Assembly (NCBI RefSeq): GCF_035918155.1
Contig: NZ_CP109327.1
Span: forward strand, 7,998,001 to 8,062,000
Origin: Streptomyces sp. NBC_01591
GTDB taxonomy: Bacteria; Actinomycetota; Actinomycetes; Streptomycetales; Streptomycetaceae
Length of the DNA: 64,000 nt
Direction of reading: 5' to 3'
Part shown: one piece after another, positions 16,100 through 25,412 of the stretch
Layout of the letters: each line of letters opens with the position of its first letter
Position numbering within the stretch: position 1 is the stretch's first letter
Notes under the pieces: generated by a model
Seen by the model: only the letters and a program-made list of their open reading frames with translations
What the model was told of the DNA's origin: nothing
The model's database searches: none
Program-made: the position numbers and the translations under genes

Positions 16100-17878
16100 T
16101 CAGCTGGTGGGCCGAGTGGCACGTTCGAGTGCGAGCAGCACAGATTGGTAGGGGCGGTCCGTGGTGTGTTGCATGCCGATCTCACAGGTGCGGTTGGCCG
16201 ACAGGCAGGCGTCGAACGCGCCCGAGGTGACCTCGGCGGCCTCGTGTGCCGTCGCCGCCTTGGTCAGTTCCTTGTGCAGCAGTCCCCGGTCGCCGGCGAA
16301 GCCGCAGCACTCCGCGTAGACGGGTACCTGGACGTCCCGCGCGATGAACTCGGCGACGGCCTGAAGCTGGTCGACGTCCTTGAGGTGTCGCATGGAGCAG
16401 GTGGGGTGGAGCACCACGCTGTCGATCGGGTCGGTCACCTCAAGGTGCGGCAGCAGTTCGGTGGCGGCCCAGACGACGGAGTCCACCACGGTGAGAGCGC
16501 GGTGCTTGCGCAGGTTCTCGGCCGTCAGATACGGCGTGACTTCCTGCCCGATGCCGAGTGTGCAGGACGACGCGTCGACGATGAGCGGCAGACGTCCGCC
16601 GTCGGTCCACTCCCAGGCTCGCTCGACGATGCGGTTCGCCATGACGGTGTTGCCGTCGTCGTAGCCCAGGATGCGGCGGCGGCCGTTCGGCGTCAGGTAG
16701 CGGGCGGCCCACACACAGCACATCCCGGTGTCCACGGTGAACACCGCGTCGTCGGCAGCCTCCTCGTCGAGTACCGCCGCCACGTACTCGGGGTGTATGG
16801 GAGTGTGCTTGTCGACGTTGCGGGTGTAGGCACCGACGGCAACCTCCAAAGCGTGGACGTGCCGGTCCAGCATCCGGTCGAGGAACCGGCGGGACGGCTT
16901 CTCCTGCACGGCCGGGATCAGCCACCGCAGCGTCTCACGGATGTCTCCCCAGACGGCGAAGTCCAACTGGGTGCGACGGCCCAGCCGTTCGGGCTGAACA
17001 TCGATCTGCACCGTTCTGACGTGCCGTGGCAGGAAGTCCGTGTACGGAAAGTCGGTGCCGAGGAGCAGCAGCAGGTCGCATTCGTGCATGGCCTCGTACG
17101 CGGCGCCGTATCCCAGCAGTCCGGACATGCCGACGTCGTACGGGTTGTCGTACTGGATGTGTTCCTTGCCTCGGAGCGCATGGCCGACCGGGGCCTTGAC
17201 CTTCTCGGCGAACGCCATCACCTCGGCGTGGGCACCGGCGGCACCCTGGCCGCAGAACACCGTCACCGTCTCGGCGGCGTCCACCAGCTCCGTCAGCCGG
17301 GTCAGTTCCTGATCGGCCGGACGGACTGCGGGCCGGTCCAGCGGCATCGCGAGTTCGGCCCCGCCGACCGGAGAGTTCTCGGCGGCGATGTCTCCTGGCA
17401 GCGCTACGACGGACACTCCGCGCCGGCCGACCGCATGTTGAATCGCCGTCTGCACCATCCGCGGCATCTGCCGGGGCGAGGAAATCAGTTCCGAGTAGTG
17501 ACTGCACTCCTCGAACAGCCGGTCAGGATGCGTCTCCTGGAAGTACCCGGTTCCGATCTCGCCGCTGGGGATCTGCGCAGCCAGCGCGAGGACGGGAGCC
17601 ATCGACCGGTGGGCATCGAACAGGCCGTTGATCAAATGCAGGTTTCCTGGCCCACAGGACCCCGCGCACGCCGCCAGCCTGCCCGTGAGCTGCGCTTCGG
17701 CGCCGACAGCGAAGGCCGCGACCTCCTCGTGTCGGACCTGGACCCACTCCAGGGCGTCGTGCCATCTGATCGCGTCGACGACGGGGTTCAGGCTGTCGCC
17801 CACCACCCCGTACATGCGGCGCACTCCGGCGCGGGCCAGGAGGTCGACGTACTGCTCGGCAACGGTCTGCTTGGGCAT
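16100..17878 (-). CDS. Chimera: pyruvate-oxidase-like N-terminus fused to Fe-S (CCG) oxidoreductase C-terminus
   Basis: 592 residues in one open frame. Residues 1-405 follow ThDP enzymes of the PoxB type: PYR domain with the ThDP-activating Glu (VRHEEVAAF, about 51), central FAD/DHS-like domain, and the start of the PP domain to NGRRRILG. There the family should continue to the GDGG ThDP/Mg motif, but residues 408-592 instead match the end of FAD/Fe-S D-lactate-dehydrogenase-type proteins (SSCTLGIG, HPTCSMRHL, ECCGFAGDRG, NRTCEIGM, LEERA-like tail). ThDP chemistry should be impossible without the PP motif. ATG 17878 has GAGGAAC upstream. Either a fused pseudogene or a novel Cys-rich protein. 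Confidence 0.8.
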   Translation of the reverse strand: MPKQTVAEQYVDLLARAGVRRMYGVVGDSLNPVVDAIRWHDALEWVQVRHEEVAAFAVGAEAQLTGRLAACAGSCGPGNLHLINGLFDAHRSMAPVLALAAQIPSGEIGTGYFQETHPDRLFEECSHYSELISSPRQMPRMVQTAIQHAVGRRGVSVVALPGDIAAENSPVGGAELAMPLDRPAVRPADQELTRLTELVDAAETVTVFCGQGAAGAHAEVMAFAEKVKAPVGHALRGKEHIQYDNPYDVGMSGLLGYGAAYEAMHECDLLLLLGTDFPYTDFLPRHVRTVQIDVQPERLGRRTQLDFAVWGDIRETLRWLIPAVQEKPSRRFLDRMLDRHVHALEVAVGAYTRNVDKHTPIHPEYVAAVLDEEAADDAVFTVDTGMCCVWAARYLTPNGRRRILGYDDGNTVMANRIVERAWEWTDGGRLPLIVDASSCTLGIGQEVTPYLTAENLRKHRALTVVDSVVWAATELLPHLEVTDPIDSVVLHPTCSMRHLKDVDQLQAVAEFIARDVQVPVYAECCGFAGDRGLLHKELTKAATAHEAAEVTSGAFDACLSANRTCEIGMQHTTDRPYQSVLLALERATRPTS

Positions 17879-18295
17879 GGGTGTTCCTCGGATGGTCGCT
17901 CACGGGGCGGTGGCCAGGGTAATGAGGCGCCGAGCAGACCAGTTGTCACTCCGTGCACCGTGTGGGGCCCGGCAGTGCACCACGGCCGGACTCGGCTTCC
18001 TGCCCATGGGCGCCGGACAACCGCCGGTTGAATCGGGCTTGGTGCGACGCCGGTCGACGGCTTACCCCGACCACAGGCGGCCTGTGCGGCGATCCCCGGC
18101 CCTATGTCCACCGACAAGGCACCGCGTCGTTGCCGGAACGGCTGCCGTTGGGGCGGCGGCATTCATGGAGACGCTCGTCGGAACATAGTTCTTTCACGGG
18201 CAATGCTCCGTGCGTTCTTCGACAACCTGTGCCAGCCACCCGAATTTAGGGTCGGGCGTAGAAAACCGCTTCTGCAATCATTCTTTGGGGCAACC
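17879..18295. other. Intergenic region upstream of two divergent genes
   Basis: 417 bp between the chimeric oxidase and the SsgA-like gene. Frames here are open but have no recognisable protein. It presumably holds both promoters; AT content rises near 18175-18290, just before the SsgA-like start. No repeat or clear operator seen. Confidence 0.4.
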
Positions 18296-18721
18296 ATGGA
18301 TCAGCGTCTCAGCACGGTCACGTGCACAGTGACGGCGCACGTCAGCGTCCCGAAGGGCACGCCCGCTCCGTTGTCCGCGGAGCTGTACTACGACATGGCG
18401 GACCCTTATGCCATCCGCCTTTCCCTCGGCGCGCCGATGAAGAGCCCCGTCGACTGGGTGTTCGCTCGCAAGCTGGTGACTGAGGGGCTGCGCCGGCCGA
18501 CCGGTTCCGGTGACGTGCTGGTCATTCCTCGGTATCGCTGCCATCCGCACTCCCTGCGTGTCGTCTTGAGGAACCTCGCCGGCACAGCATTGGTCGAAAT
18601 GGCGGTTTCGGAGGTGACTGCATTCCTTCGGCGGACCTGCGCACTGGTGCCCGAAGGAGCGGAAAGCCTTCACATGGACCTCGACCGCGCCATCAGCGAG
18701 CTCACAGGCAGAAGAGGCTGA
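18296..18721 (+). CDS. SsgA-like sporulation/cell-division regulator (SALP)
   Basis: 141 residues of the SsgA/SsgB family, found only in sporulating actinomycetes, where members recruit FtsZ or steer peptidoglycan synthesis during septation. The core PAELYYDMADPYAIRLSLG-like stretch (here LSAELYYDMADPYAIRL), then WVFARKLVTEGL and the helix EVTAFLRRTCALVPEG, are diagnostic. ATG 18296 follows TTTGGGGC. Which SALP class it belongs to cannot be told. It supports assignment of the window to Streptomyces or a close relative. Confidence 0.9.
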   Translation: MDQRLSTVTCTVTAHVSVPKGTPAPLSAELYYDMADPYAIRLSLGAPMKSPVDWVFARKLVTEGLRRPTGSGDVLVIPRYRCHPHSLRVVLRNLAGTALVEMAVSEVTAFLRRTCALVPEGAESLHMDLDRAISELTGRRG

Positions 18722-18813
18722 CGGACCGCCCCGGTCGCACCCTGTTGGACGCCCAGGCGGGCACTGCACTACAGCCGTTCACTCAGCTCGTATTCACCCG
18801 AGAGGAATTCCGA

Positions 18814-19929
18814 GTGACCCAAAACAGCGAAACGACCTCCACACAGTTCGGCATCTTCACCGTCGGTGATGTCACCCCCGACCCGGCCACGGGCCGTACG
18901 CCGACCGAGCGTGAGCGCATCAAGGCCATGGTCGCCATCGCGCTGAAGGCCGAGGAGGTCGGGCTCGACGTCTTCGCGACGGGCGAGCACCACAACCCGC
19001 CGTTCGTGCCCTCGTCGCCGACCACGATGCTCGGCTACATCGCGGCGCGGACGGAGCGGCTGATCCTGTCCACCTCCACCACCCTCATCACCACGAACGA
19101 CCCGGTGAAGATCGCCGAGGACTTCGCGATGCTCCAGCACCTGGCCGACGGCCGGATGGACCTGATGATGGGGCGCGGCAACACGGGCCCGGTGTATCCG
19201 TGGTTCGGCAAGGATATCCGGGAGGGCATCAACCTGGCCATCGAGAACTACGCCCTGCTGCACCGCCTGTGGCGAGAGGGCGTCGTCACCTGGAAGGGCA
19301 AGTTCCGTACCCCGTTGCAGGGGTTCACCTCCACGCCGCGGCCGCTGGACGGGGTGCCGCCGTTCGTGTGGCACGGTTCGATCCGTTCGCCGGAGATCGC
19401 GGAGCAGGCCGCGTACTACGGTGATGGCTTCTTCCACAACAACATCTTCTGGCCGGCCGACCACGCCAAGCGGATGGTCGAGCTGTACCGGGCGCGGTAC
19501 GCGCACTACGGGCACGGCACGCCGGAGCAGGCGATCGTGGGTCTGGGCGGGCAGGTGTTCATGCGGAAGAACTCGCAGGACGCGGTGCGTGAGTTCCGGC
19601 CGTACTTCGATGTGGCGCCGGTCTACGGGCACGGCCCGTCGCTGGAGGAGTTCACCGAGCAGACGCCGCTGACGGTGGGCTCGCCGCAGCAGGTGATCGA
19701 AAAGACGCTGTCGTTCCGCGAGTACGCCGGTGACTACCAGCGCCAACTGTTCCTGATGGACCACGCGGGGCTGCCGCTGAAGACCGTGCTGGAGCAGCTG
19801 GACCTGCTCGGCGAGGAGGTCGTGCCGGTGCTGCGCAAGGAGTTCGCCAAGGACCGTCCGGCCGATGTGCCGGACGCGCCGACCCACACGTCCCTGCTGG
19901 CCACCGCGAAGGAAGGAGTCCGCGCATGA
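18814..19929 (+). CDS. CE1758-family FMN-dependent luciferase-like monooxygenase
   Basis: TIM-barrel flavin monooxygenase (bacterial luciferase superfamily), 371 residues. FATGEHHNPPFVPSSPTTML (about residues 49-68) and GRGNTGPVYPWFGKDI (about 123) are characteristic of the CE1758 subgroup, which occurs paired with a dedicated FMN reductase. GTG 18814 has GAGAGGAA 7 nt upstream. The stop overlaps the next start by 4 nt (ATGA), indicating tight coupling with its reductase. Substrate unknown. Confidence 0.9.
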   Translation: MTQNSETTSTQFGIFTVGDVTPDPATGRTPTERERIKAMVAIALKAEEVGLDVFATGEHHNPPFVPSSPTTMLGYIAARTERLILSTSTTLITTNDPVKIAEDFAMLQHLADGRMDLMMGRGNTGPVYPWFGKDIREGINLAIENYALLHRLWREGVVTWKGKFRTPLQGFTSTPRPLDGVPPFVWHGSIRSPEIAEQAAYYGDGFFHNNIFWPADHAKRMVELYRARYAHYGHGTPEQAIVGLGGQVFMRKNSQDAVREFRPYFDVAPVYGHGPSLEEFTEQTPLTVGSPQQVIEKTLSFREYAGDYQRQLFLMDHAGLPLKTVLEQLDLLGEEVVPVLRKEFAKDRPADVPDAPTHTSLLATAKEGVRA

Positions 19930-20522
19930 AGCTCGTCGTCGTCTCGGCAGGGCTGAGCGTTCCGTCCTCCACCCGGCTGCTCGGCGACCGGCTGGCCGCC
20001 CGGGTCGCCGAGCGGACCTCGGCGGACGTGACCGTGGTCGAGCTGCGCGATCTCGCCGTGGAGATCGCGCACAACTTCACCAACGGGTTCCCGGGGCGGG
20101 CGCTGGGCGCCGCGTTCGACGCGGTGGCGGCGGCCAACGGCCTGATCGTCGTCACGCCGGTGTTCTCCGCTTCGTACAGCGGGCTGTTCAAGTCGTTCTT
20201 CGACGCGCTGAGCGTGCACGACGAGGGCGCCCTGGCCGGGAAGCCGGTGCTGATCGCCGCGACCGGCGGCACCGCCCGGCACTCCCTCGTCCTGGACCAC
20301 GCGCTGCGCCCACTCTTCGCGTACCTGAGGACCGTCGTCGTTCCGACCGGGGTGTACGCCGCCTCCGAGGACTGGGGCGCCGAAGGGCTCGACGGCCGGA
20401 TCGAACGGGCCGCGGGCGAACTGGCGGCACTGATGACCGGATTGTCCACGGTCGGGACGCCGGCCGGCGAGAGCCCCGTCGCGGTGCCCTTCGAGGCGCA
20501 GCTCGCCGCGCTGAAGCCATAG
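19926..20522 (+). CDS. CE1759-family NADPH-dependent FMN reductase
   Basis: Flavodoxin-fold FMN reductase of 198 residues supplying reduced FMN to the preceding monooxygenase. The N-terminal phosphate loop is SAGLSVPSSTRLLGDRLA, the isoalloxazine-contact region TPVFSASYSGLFKSFFDAL, and ATGGTARHSLVLDHALRPLF completes the family signature. ATG 19926 overlaps the monooxygenase stop; GAAGGAG precedes it. The pair forms a two-component flavin monooxygenase. Confidence 0.9.
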   Translation: MKLVVVSAGLSVPSSTRLLGDRLAARVAERTSADVTVVELRDLAVEIAHNFTNGFPGRALGAAFDAVAAANGLIVVTPVFSASYSGLFKSFFDALSVHDEGALAGKPVLIAATGGTARHSLVLDHALRPLFAYLRTVVVPTGVYAASEDWGAEGLDGRIERAAGELAALMTGLSTVGTPAGESPVAVPFEAQLAALKP

Positions 20523-20602
20523 ACCCAACCAGCGCATTCCCCGTCAGGTCATGGAACTGTTCCTCCCCCAACAGCTCCGCAGGTACATGGAAGGAGAATT
20601 CG

Positions 20603-20728
20603 ATGAAGACACGGACCAAGCCACAGACCAAGCCGCTCCTGCGGGTATGGGAATGGCAGGCCGACGCCGCATGCCGCGGTATGGACAGCTCGGTCTTCTT
20701 CTCGCAGTACTTCGAGGCAGCCCGTTGA
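20603..20728 (+). pseudogene. Truncated WhiB-like gene (41 codons)
   Basis: ATG 20603 has a strong AAGGAG site. The product begins Lys/Thr-rich and then reads VWEWQADAACRGMDSSVFFS, the canonical start of Wbl proteins including the first Fe-S Cys. It stops after QYFEAAR*. The other three cysteines and the G[VI]WGG turn are absent, while Wbl proteins normally have 80-130 residues. Either a deletion remnant or a micro-protein that cannot hold a four-Cys cluster alone. It precedes an acetyltransferase gene by 130 bp. Confidence 0.65.
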
Positions 20729-20858
20729 GGCCCGCCTCCACTCGGTCCGGCCTCCTTCACAGGTGGAGACAGTCGGCCACCGCCATGACAGCGTCGCACG
20801 CTCTGCCCCACGCAACCCTCACTCCACGCACAATCCCGACACGCCTGAGAGGCACGCA

Positions 20859-21194
20859 ATGACACGACCCGCCGACGCTCCGATCGTTCAGCGAGTGGCC
20901 GACAAGCACCGTTACGAGATCCTGGTGGACGGCGAGGTCGCCGGCTTCACCGCCTACCGCGACAGCGCCGACCAGCGCGTCTTCTACCACACCGAAATCG
21001 ACGACTCCTACGCCGGGCTGGGCCTGGCCTCACAGCTCGTGCAGCGGGCGCTGACCGACGTCCGCGCCTCGGGGCGGCGCATCGTGCCTGTCTGCCCCTA
21101 CGTCGCGAAATTCCTCAAAAAGCATGACGAGTTCGACGACATCACCGACCCTGTGACCCCTGAGATCCGGCAGTGGCTGGCAGCCGTGCTGTGA
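20859..21194 (+). CDS. Small GNAT-like N-acetyltransferase (YjdJ type), paralogue 2
   Basis: 111 residues, almost the same as the protein at 13451: FYHTEIDDSYAGLGLASQLV and VCPYVAKFLKKHDEFDDITD. It keeps the acetyl-CoA half-fold of the family. ATG 20859 is preceded by GAGAGGC. The upstream leader also resembles that of the 13451 copy (both translated starts read MT(R/Q)PA.AP.VQRV), so this is a within-genome duplication. Confidence 0.85.
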   Translation: MTRPADAPIVQRVADKHRYEILVDGEVAGFTAYRDSADQRVFYHTEIDDSYAGLGLASQLVQRALTDVRASGRRIVPVCPYVAKFLKKHDEFDDITDPVTPEIRQWLAAVL

Positions 21195-21349
21195 CGTTGA
21201 TCGTTTCCGCCATTGCATGCCCAACAGGTACCGGGCGACGCTGCTGGTCATCTCTGCTGGAGATGACTGATATCCCTGATCATCGCTCCTGGTGAGGAAG
21301 TGAAAGCGGCGTACCCGTGGTTGTGCCTGCGTGACGAAAGAAGGTGCAC

Positions 21350-22597
21350 ATGTCCACAAGGTCTAACCTCCGTACTTCGCCCCGGTCCATCGAGGCCACA
21401 CAAGGCGTGCCAGGCTGGCTGGTCGCGCTCCTGGCCGTCGCGTCCGGGACGACGGTCGCCAACCTCTACTACGCCCAGCCTCTGCTGTCCTCGCTGAGCG
21501 GTGTCTTCCACATCAGCACAGCCACGGCCGGGATACTGATCACGCTCACCCAGGTCGGCTACGTCTTCGGCATGATCTTCCTGGTTCCGCTCGGCGACCG
21601 GCTGGAAAAGCGCAATCTGGTCACCGTCCTCCTGATGATCACGGCCCTCGCCCTCGTGGCAGCCGGCCTCGCCACGAGCTTCCCCATGCTGCTGATCGCG
21701 TCGCTGATCAGCGGTGCCACCTCCGTCGTGGCTCAGATCCTGGTGCCCTTCGCGGCGAACCTGGCCGCGGACCATGCGAGGGGCCGCATCGTCGGACGGG
21801 TCATGAGCGGTCTACTCGCCGGAATTCTGCTCTCACGAACCCTGAGCAGCCTGGTCTCCGACATCGCAGGCTGGCGCGTCGTCTTCCTCGGCTCCGCCGC
21901 TCTGATGGCCGTGCTCACGGTGGCCCTGCGTGCGGCCCTGCCACAGCACGCACCCACCACATCCATCCCGTACCACCACGTGCTGCGCTCCACCGTCCAG
22001 CTGGTGCGCACGCATCCCGCGCTGCTGCGTCGAGGGCTGTACCAGGCGGCGATGTTCGGCGCGTTCAGTGCGTTCTGGACCACTGTCTCGTTTGTTCTGA
22101 CCGGTCCCCGCTTCCACTACTCACCGGTCGGAGTCGGCGTCTTCGCCCTCGTGGGCGCAGCCGGAGCAGCCATCGCTCCGTTCGCCGGGCATTGGGCCGA
22201 CCGAGGGCTCGTACGTCCCATGACCGGGGCTGCGTTCCTTGTGACCGCGCTGGCCTTTGCTGTCGCGGGTCTGGGCGGGCGCAGTATCGTCCTGATCGCC
22301 CTGGCTGCGATCCTGATCGACATGGCTGTGCAGACGACACTCATCCTGGGGCAGCACACCGTTTACCAGCTCGACCCAACCGCCCGCGCCCGCCTCAACA
22401 GCGCCTTCATCGCCATGTTCTTCGTCGGCGGCGCGATCGGCTCCCAGCTCGGGGCGATCGTCTACCACGCTGCCGGCTGGGCCGGCCTGACCGGCTTGGG
22501 CGCCGCTCTCCCGCTGGCCGCTCTTGCCTACTGGGCCGTTGAACGCCAACCGCAGCCGGCCTCGACAGAGAGGACCTCGCCAGACTCGTCCGCCTGA
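21350..22597 (+). CDS. MFS transporter
   Basis: Twelve-helix major facilitator, 415 residues. Signature features are NLYYAQPLLSSLSGVF in helix 1, GDRLEKRNLVT (A-motif loop after helix 2), and a long central loop about residues 190-215. It resembles YgaY/efflux-type drug:H+ antiporters. ATG 21350 is preceded by GAAGG; an in-frame GTG lies 6 nt earlier. It stands alone, with a 155-bp leader. Substrate unknown. Confidence 0.85.
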   Translation: MSTRSNLRTSPRSIEATQGVPGWLVALLAVASGTTVANLYYAQPLLSSLSGVFHISTATAGILITLTQVGYVFGMIFLVPLGDRLEKRNLVTVLLMITALALVAAGLATSFPMLLIASLISGATSVVAQILVPFAANLAADHARGRIVGRVMSGLLAGILLSRTLSSLVSDIAGWRVVFLGSAALMAVLTVALRAALPQHAPTTSIPYHHVLRSTVQLVRTHPALLRRGLYQAAMFGAFSAFWTTVSFVLTGPRFHYSPVGVGVFALVGAAGAAIAPFAGHWADRGLVRPMTGAAFLVTALAFAVAGLGGRSIVLIALAAILIDMAVQTTLILGQHTVYQLDPTARARLNSAFIAMFFVGGAIGSQLGAIVYHAAGWAGLTGLGAALPLAALAYWAVERQPQPASTERTSPDSSA

Positions 22598-22638
22598 CGC
22601 AGACCAGTCGGACCCGATCAAAGCCTCGATTCGGCGAC

Positions 22639-22860
22639 TCAGGCGCCCGAGACGAGCTCGCCGGTGTCGGGGCCGGGCACTGCCGTGGGGCAGGCGATCT
22701 GCTGCCAAGCCTGGTCGGGGGATGGTGGTGATGGCCCGTTTGACGGAGGGGTTCATGCCGGTGGTGATGGAGAAGTGGGCGCGGGCCCGGCGGCAGGTGG
22801 CGATCACTCCGGCGTTGTAGAACTGGGAGTCCGCGCGCAGCACAGCACCGGACGTGCTCG
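22639..22860 (-). pseudogene. IS1380-family transposase fragment, frameshifted
   Basis: Internal piece of an IS1380-type DDE transposase: LRADSQFYNAGVIATCRRAR (catalytic Asp in RADS) followed by HFSITTGMNPSVKRAITTIP. One extra C in a C5 run then shifts the frame; in the next frame it continues DQAWQQIACPTAVPGPDTGE before a stop. Both ends are missing and no terminal repeats are seen. Confidence 0.75.
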
Positions 22861-23108
22861 TCCGCTCCCGCGATTTCTGCCAGTGTTTCTGCCTGGAGAT
22901 AGAAGTGGTCCGCTGCTTGGCTGTTCGTTGCGGGCGGGAACCCGGGCCTCGCCGAAGCGGTCCGGTTGCGCTCCAGCGAGGTCGCTGCCCGTACGACGAG
23001 CCGTCCGGCTCTGCCGGGCACCGGCCGCCGCCTTCCGGGGAGGTGCGGCTGTCCGTCTGTTCCCGTCCGTTGCAGCCCCAAAGTCACTTCCCCTGAGCGG
23101 AGAGCAAC

Positions 23109-24134
23109 TTGAGCTTGGTGTTGACGACCGCCTCCGTGCCGGACCGGGACAAGGTCGCGTACTGGAACGATGCGGTGAGCAGGACGCTGGTGCCGATGAC
23201 GGTCGCCCCGCGGGGCGACGGCCCGTTCGACGGCCGGATCGCCACCGACCGCCTCGGGTATCTCCAGGTCTCCACCATGGAGGCCGACGCGGAGCGGGTC
23301 AGCCGCACCCCGGCACTGATCGCCCGATCGTCCGAGGCGCTGGTGGCAGTCGGTGTCCAGATATCTGGCACGGCCACCTTTATCCAGGACGGCCGGCGGG
23401 CCGAGGTGGGCGAGGGAGACCTGGTGGTGTACGACACGACCCGGCCGTACTCCTTCGACTATCCGCAGCGGTTCGCCACGCACGTCTTCCAACTGCCCCG
23501 CCGCACGCTGGGCGTGCCGGACAGCGACATCCGGCAGGTCACGGGCAACGCCATCGGCACCGGGGACGGCTTCGGCGCGATGCTGCTCCCTTTCCTGGCC
23601 ACCCTGGCCTCCTCGGTCGACGGCTACCCGCCGGCTGTCGCGAACCGGCTGGCCGGCAACGTCGTCGACCTGTTCGCCACCCTGATCGCCGAGCGGGCCC
23701 ACCCGGGCGGCACGGTCGCGGACACCGCCCGCAGCCACCTGCTGCTGCGCGTCCGCGACCACATCAACCGGAACCTGGGCGACCCGGACCTGTCGCCGGA
23801 GCGCATCGCCCGGACGCACCGGATCTCCGTCCGGTATCTGCACCGGCTGTTCGAAGGCGAGGGGACCACCGTCGGCCGGCTCATCCAGCAACGGCGCCTG
23901 GAGGAGTGCGGCCGGGAACTGGCCAGCCGCGGCAGGACAGCCCCCACCGTGTCCGCCGTGGGCCAGCGGTGGGGCTTCGTCAACCCCGCCCACTTCAGCC
24001 GGGTCTTCCGCGCCACCTACGGCGTCTCCCCCCGTGAATGGCGCGACCTGCGCACCACCCAGGGCGACGTCGGGCGGTCTCCGGCGGGCACGCCGGCGCC
24101 GTCGTCCACGGTGGCCGACCGACCGGGGGGCTGA
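23109..24134 (+). CDS. AraC-family regulator (AraC_binding_2 type)
   Basis: 341 residues. The N-terminal sensor (about 8-190) opens with ASVPDRDKVAYWNDAVSRTL, typical of the AraC_binding_2 group, and contains EVGEGDLVVYDTTRPYSFDY. The C-terminal double HTH is at about 215-315 (ISVRYLHRLFEGEGTTVGRL; WGFVNPAHFSRVFRATYGVS). Starts TTG 23109, TTG 23115 and GTG 23118 are all possible behind GGAGAG at 23099. The next gene, 180 bp downstream on the same strand, is an HSL esterase, its likely target. Confidence 0.85.
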   Translation: MSLVLTTASVPDRDKVAYWNDAVSRTLVPMTVAPRGDGPFDGRIATDRLGYLQVSTMEADAERVSRTPALIARSSEALVAVGVQISGTATFIQDGRRAEVGEGDLVVYDTTRPYSFDYPQRFATHVFQLPRRTLGVPDSDIRQVTGNAIGTGDGFGAMLLPFLATLASSVDGYPPAVANRLAGNVVDLFATLIAERAHPGGTVADTARSHLLLRVRDHINRNLGDPDLSPERIARTHRISVRYLHRLFEGEGTTVGRLIQQRRLEECGRELASRGRTAPTVSAVGQRWGFVNPAHFSRVFRATYGVSPREWRDLRTTQGDVGRSPAGTPAPSSTVADRPGG

Positions 24135-24313
24135 CCTCCCACGATCCAGGGGGTAGGGTGCCCGCTCGGAGCCGTGCGGGCTGCCCTGTGCGCGCGGCTG
24201 CAGTGCCCCCGCCCGGCAGCCGCCGCATCGCTTTCCGCCTCTCGACCAGGCACCCGGTGCACCGAACAACCCTTTCGCTTCATGCCCCCTTGGCCCTCTC
24301 GGCAGGAGATCGT

Positions 24314-25303
24314 GTGACCGACTTCGCCCCTCCGTCCGTTCGGCACCCGGTCCTGGACCACACCACCCGAGCGTTCGTGGACAGGCACACCTGCCCACGG
24401 TCGGCGCACGGCCCGGACCCGGAACAGGCCCGGCTGGGCCTGGCCCGGCTGCAGGGTGAGGACGACCCCCTCGACGAGGAGGCCACATCCACGCAGTGGT
24501 TCGCACTGCCGGGCGGGCCGACCGGTCACGTACGGGTGCAGGTGGTCAGGCCCGCCGACAGCGTCGGCAAGATCCCCGTCGTGCTGTTCCTGCACGGGCT
24601 GGGCTGGGTCCTGGGTGATGCCGGCACCCATGAGCGCTTGGTGCGCGCGTTCGCCCTCGGCACGGACGCGGCCGTGGTCTTCGTCGAGTACGAGCGCGCC
24701 CCCGAGGCGCAGTATCCGATCGCCGTCGAGCAGTGCTACGCGGTCGCGAAGTGGATCTGCGAGCGAGGCGGCGAAATCGGCCTGGACGGAAGCCGGATGG
24801 CCGCCGTGGGCGACTCGGCCGGCGGCAACCTGGTGGCGGCACTGACCCTGCTCGCCAAGGAGCGCGGAGGGGTACGGCTGCTGCAGCAGGTGCTGCTCTG
24901 CCCGGTCACTGACGCCGGCTTCGACACTCCCTCGTACCAGGAGTTCGCCAACGGCTACCTCCTCGGCCGCGAGACCATGCGCTGGTTCTGGGACCAGTAC
25001 CTGCCCGACGTGCGGCAGCGGAGCCAGGCCACCGCATCACCGCTGCGGGCATCCCTGGAACAGCTCACCGGACTCCCCCCGGCACTGGTGGTCACCAGCG
25101 AGGCCGACGTGGTACGCGACGAGGGTGAGGCCTACGCGGCGAAGCTCCGTGCGGCCGGCGTTGCGGTGGTCTCCATGCGCTACCACGGGACGATCCACGA
25201 CTTCATGGTGCTCGATCCGCTGCGCGACACGGACGCCGCCCGCGCCGCCCTCATCCAGGCCCTCGACACCGTGCACGTCGCCCTGCACCGGCACCGCGGC
25301 TGA
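24314..25303 (+). CDS. HSL-family alpha/beta hydrolase (esterase)
   Basis: 329 residues. Oxyanion motif HGLGW (about 95; the middle Gly is Leu), nucleophile elbow GDSAGGN (about 165), acid in SEADVVRDEG (about 260) and His in GTIHDFMVLD (about 292): a complete Ser-Asp-His triad. Same lineage as the proteins at 1 and 8338. GTG 24314 follows GGCAGGAG. Cytoplasmic; substrate is probably a small acyl or aromatic ester. Confidence 0.9.
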   Translation: MTDFAPPSVRHPVLDHTTRAFVDRHTCPRSAHGPDPEQARLGLARLQGEDDPLDEEATSTQWFALPGGPTGHVRVQVVRPADSVGKIPVVLFLHGLGWVLGDAGTHERLVRAFALGTDAAVVFVEYERAPEAQYPIAVEQCYAVAKWICERGGEIGLDGSRMAAVGDSAGGNLVAALTLLAKERGGVRLLQQVLLCPVTDAGFDTPSYQEFANGYLLGRETMRWFWDQYLPDVRQRSQATASPLRASLEQLTGLPPALVVTSEADVVRDEGEAYAAKLRAAGVAVVSMRYHGTIHDFMVLDPLRDTDAARAALIQALDTVHVALHRHRG

Positions 25304-25412
25304 TTCCTCCGCTCCGGGACAGGTGCACCCGCACGTCGGGCCGTGATCATCAGGGCCGACGGAAGCACCGCGGGATGCCGGGCCCAGGGCACATCGCGGC
25401 GGCAGGCGCTAC

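Noticed and set aside
16000..18031. 691-codon plus-strand frame over the chimeric oxidase
   Set aside because: Val/Gly/His/Arg-rich antisense translation; the minus strand has two recognisable enzyme halves.
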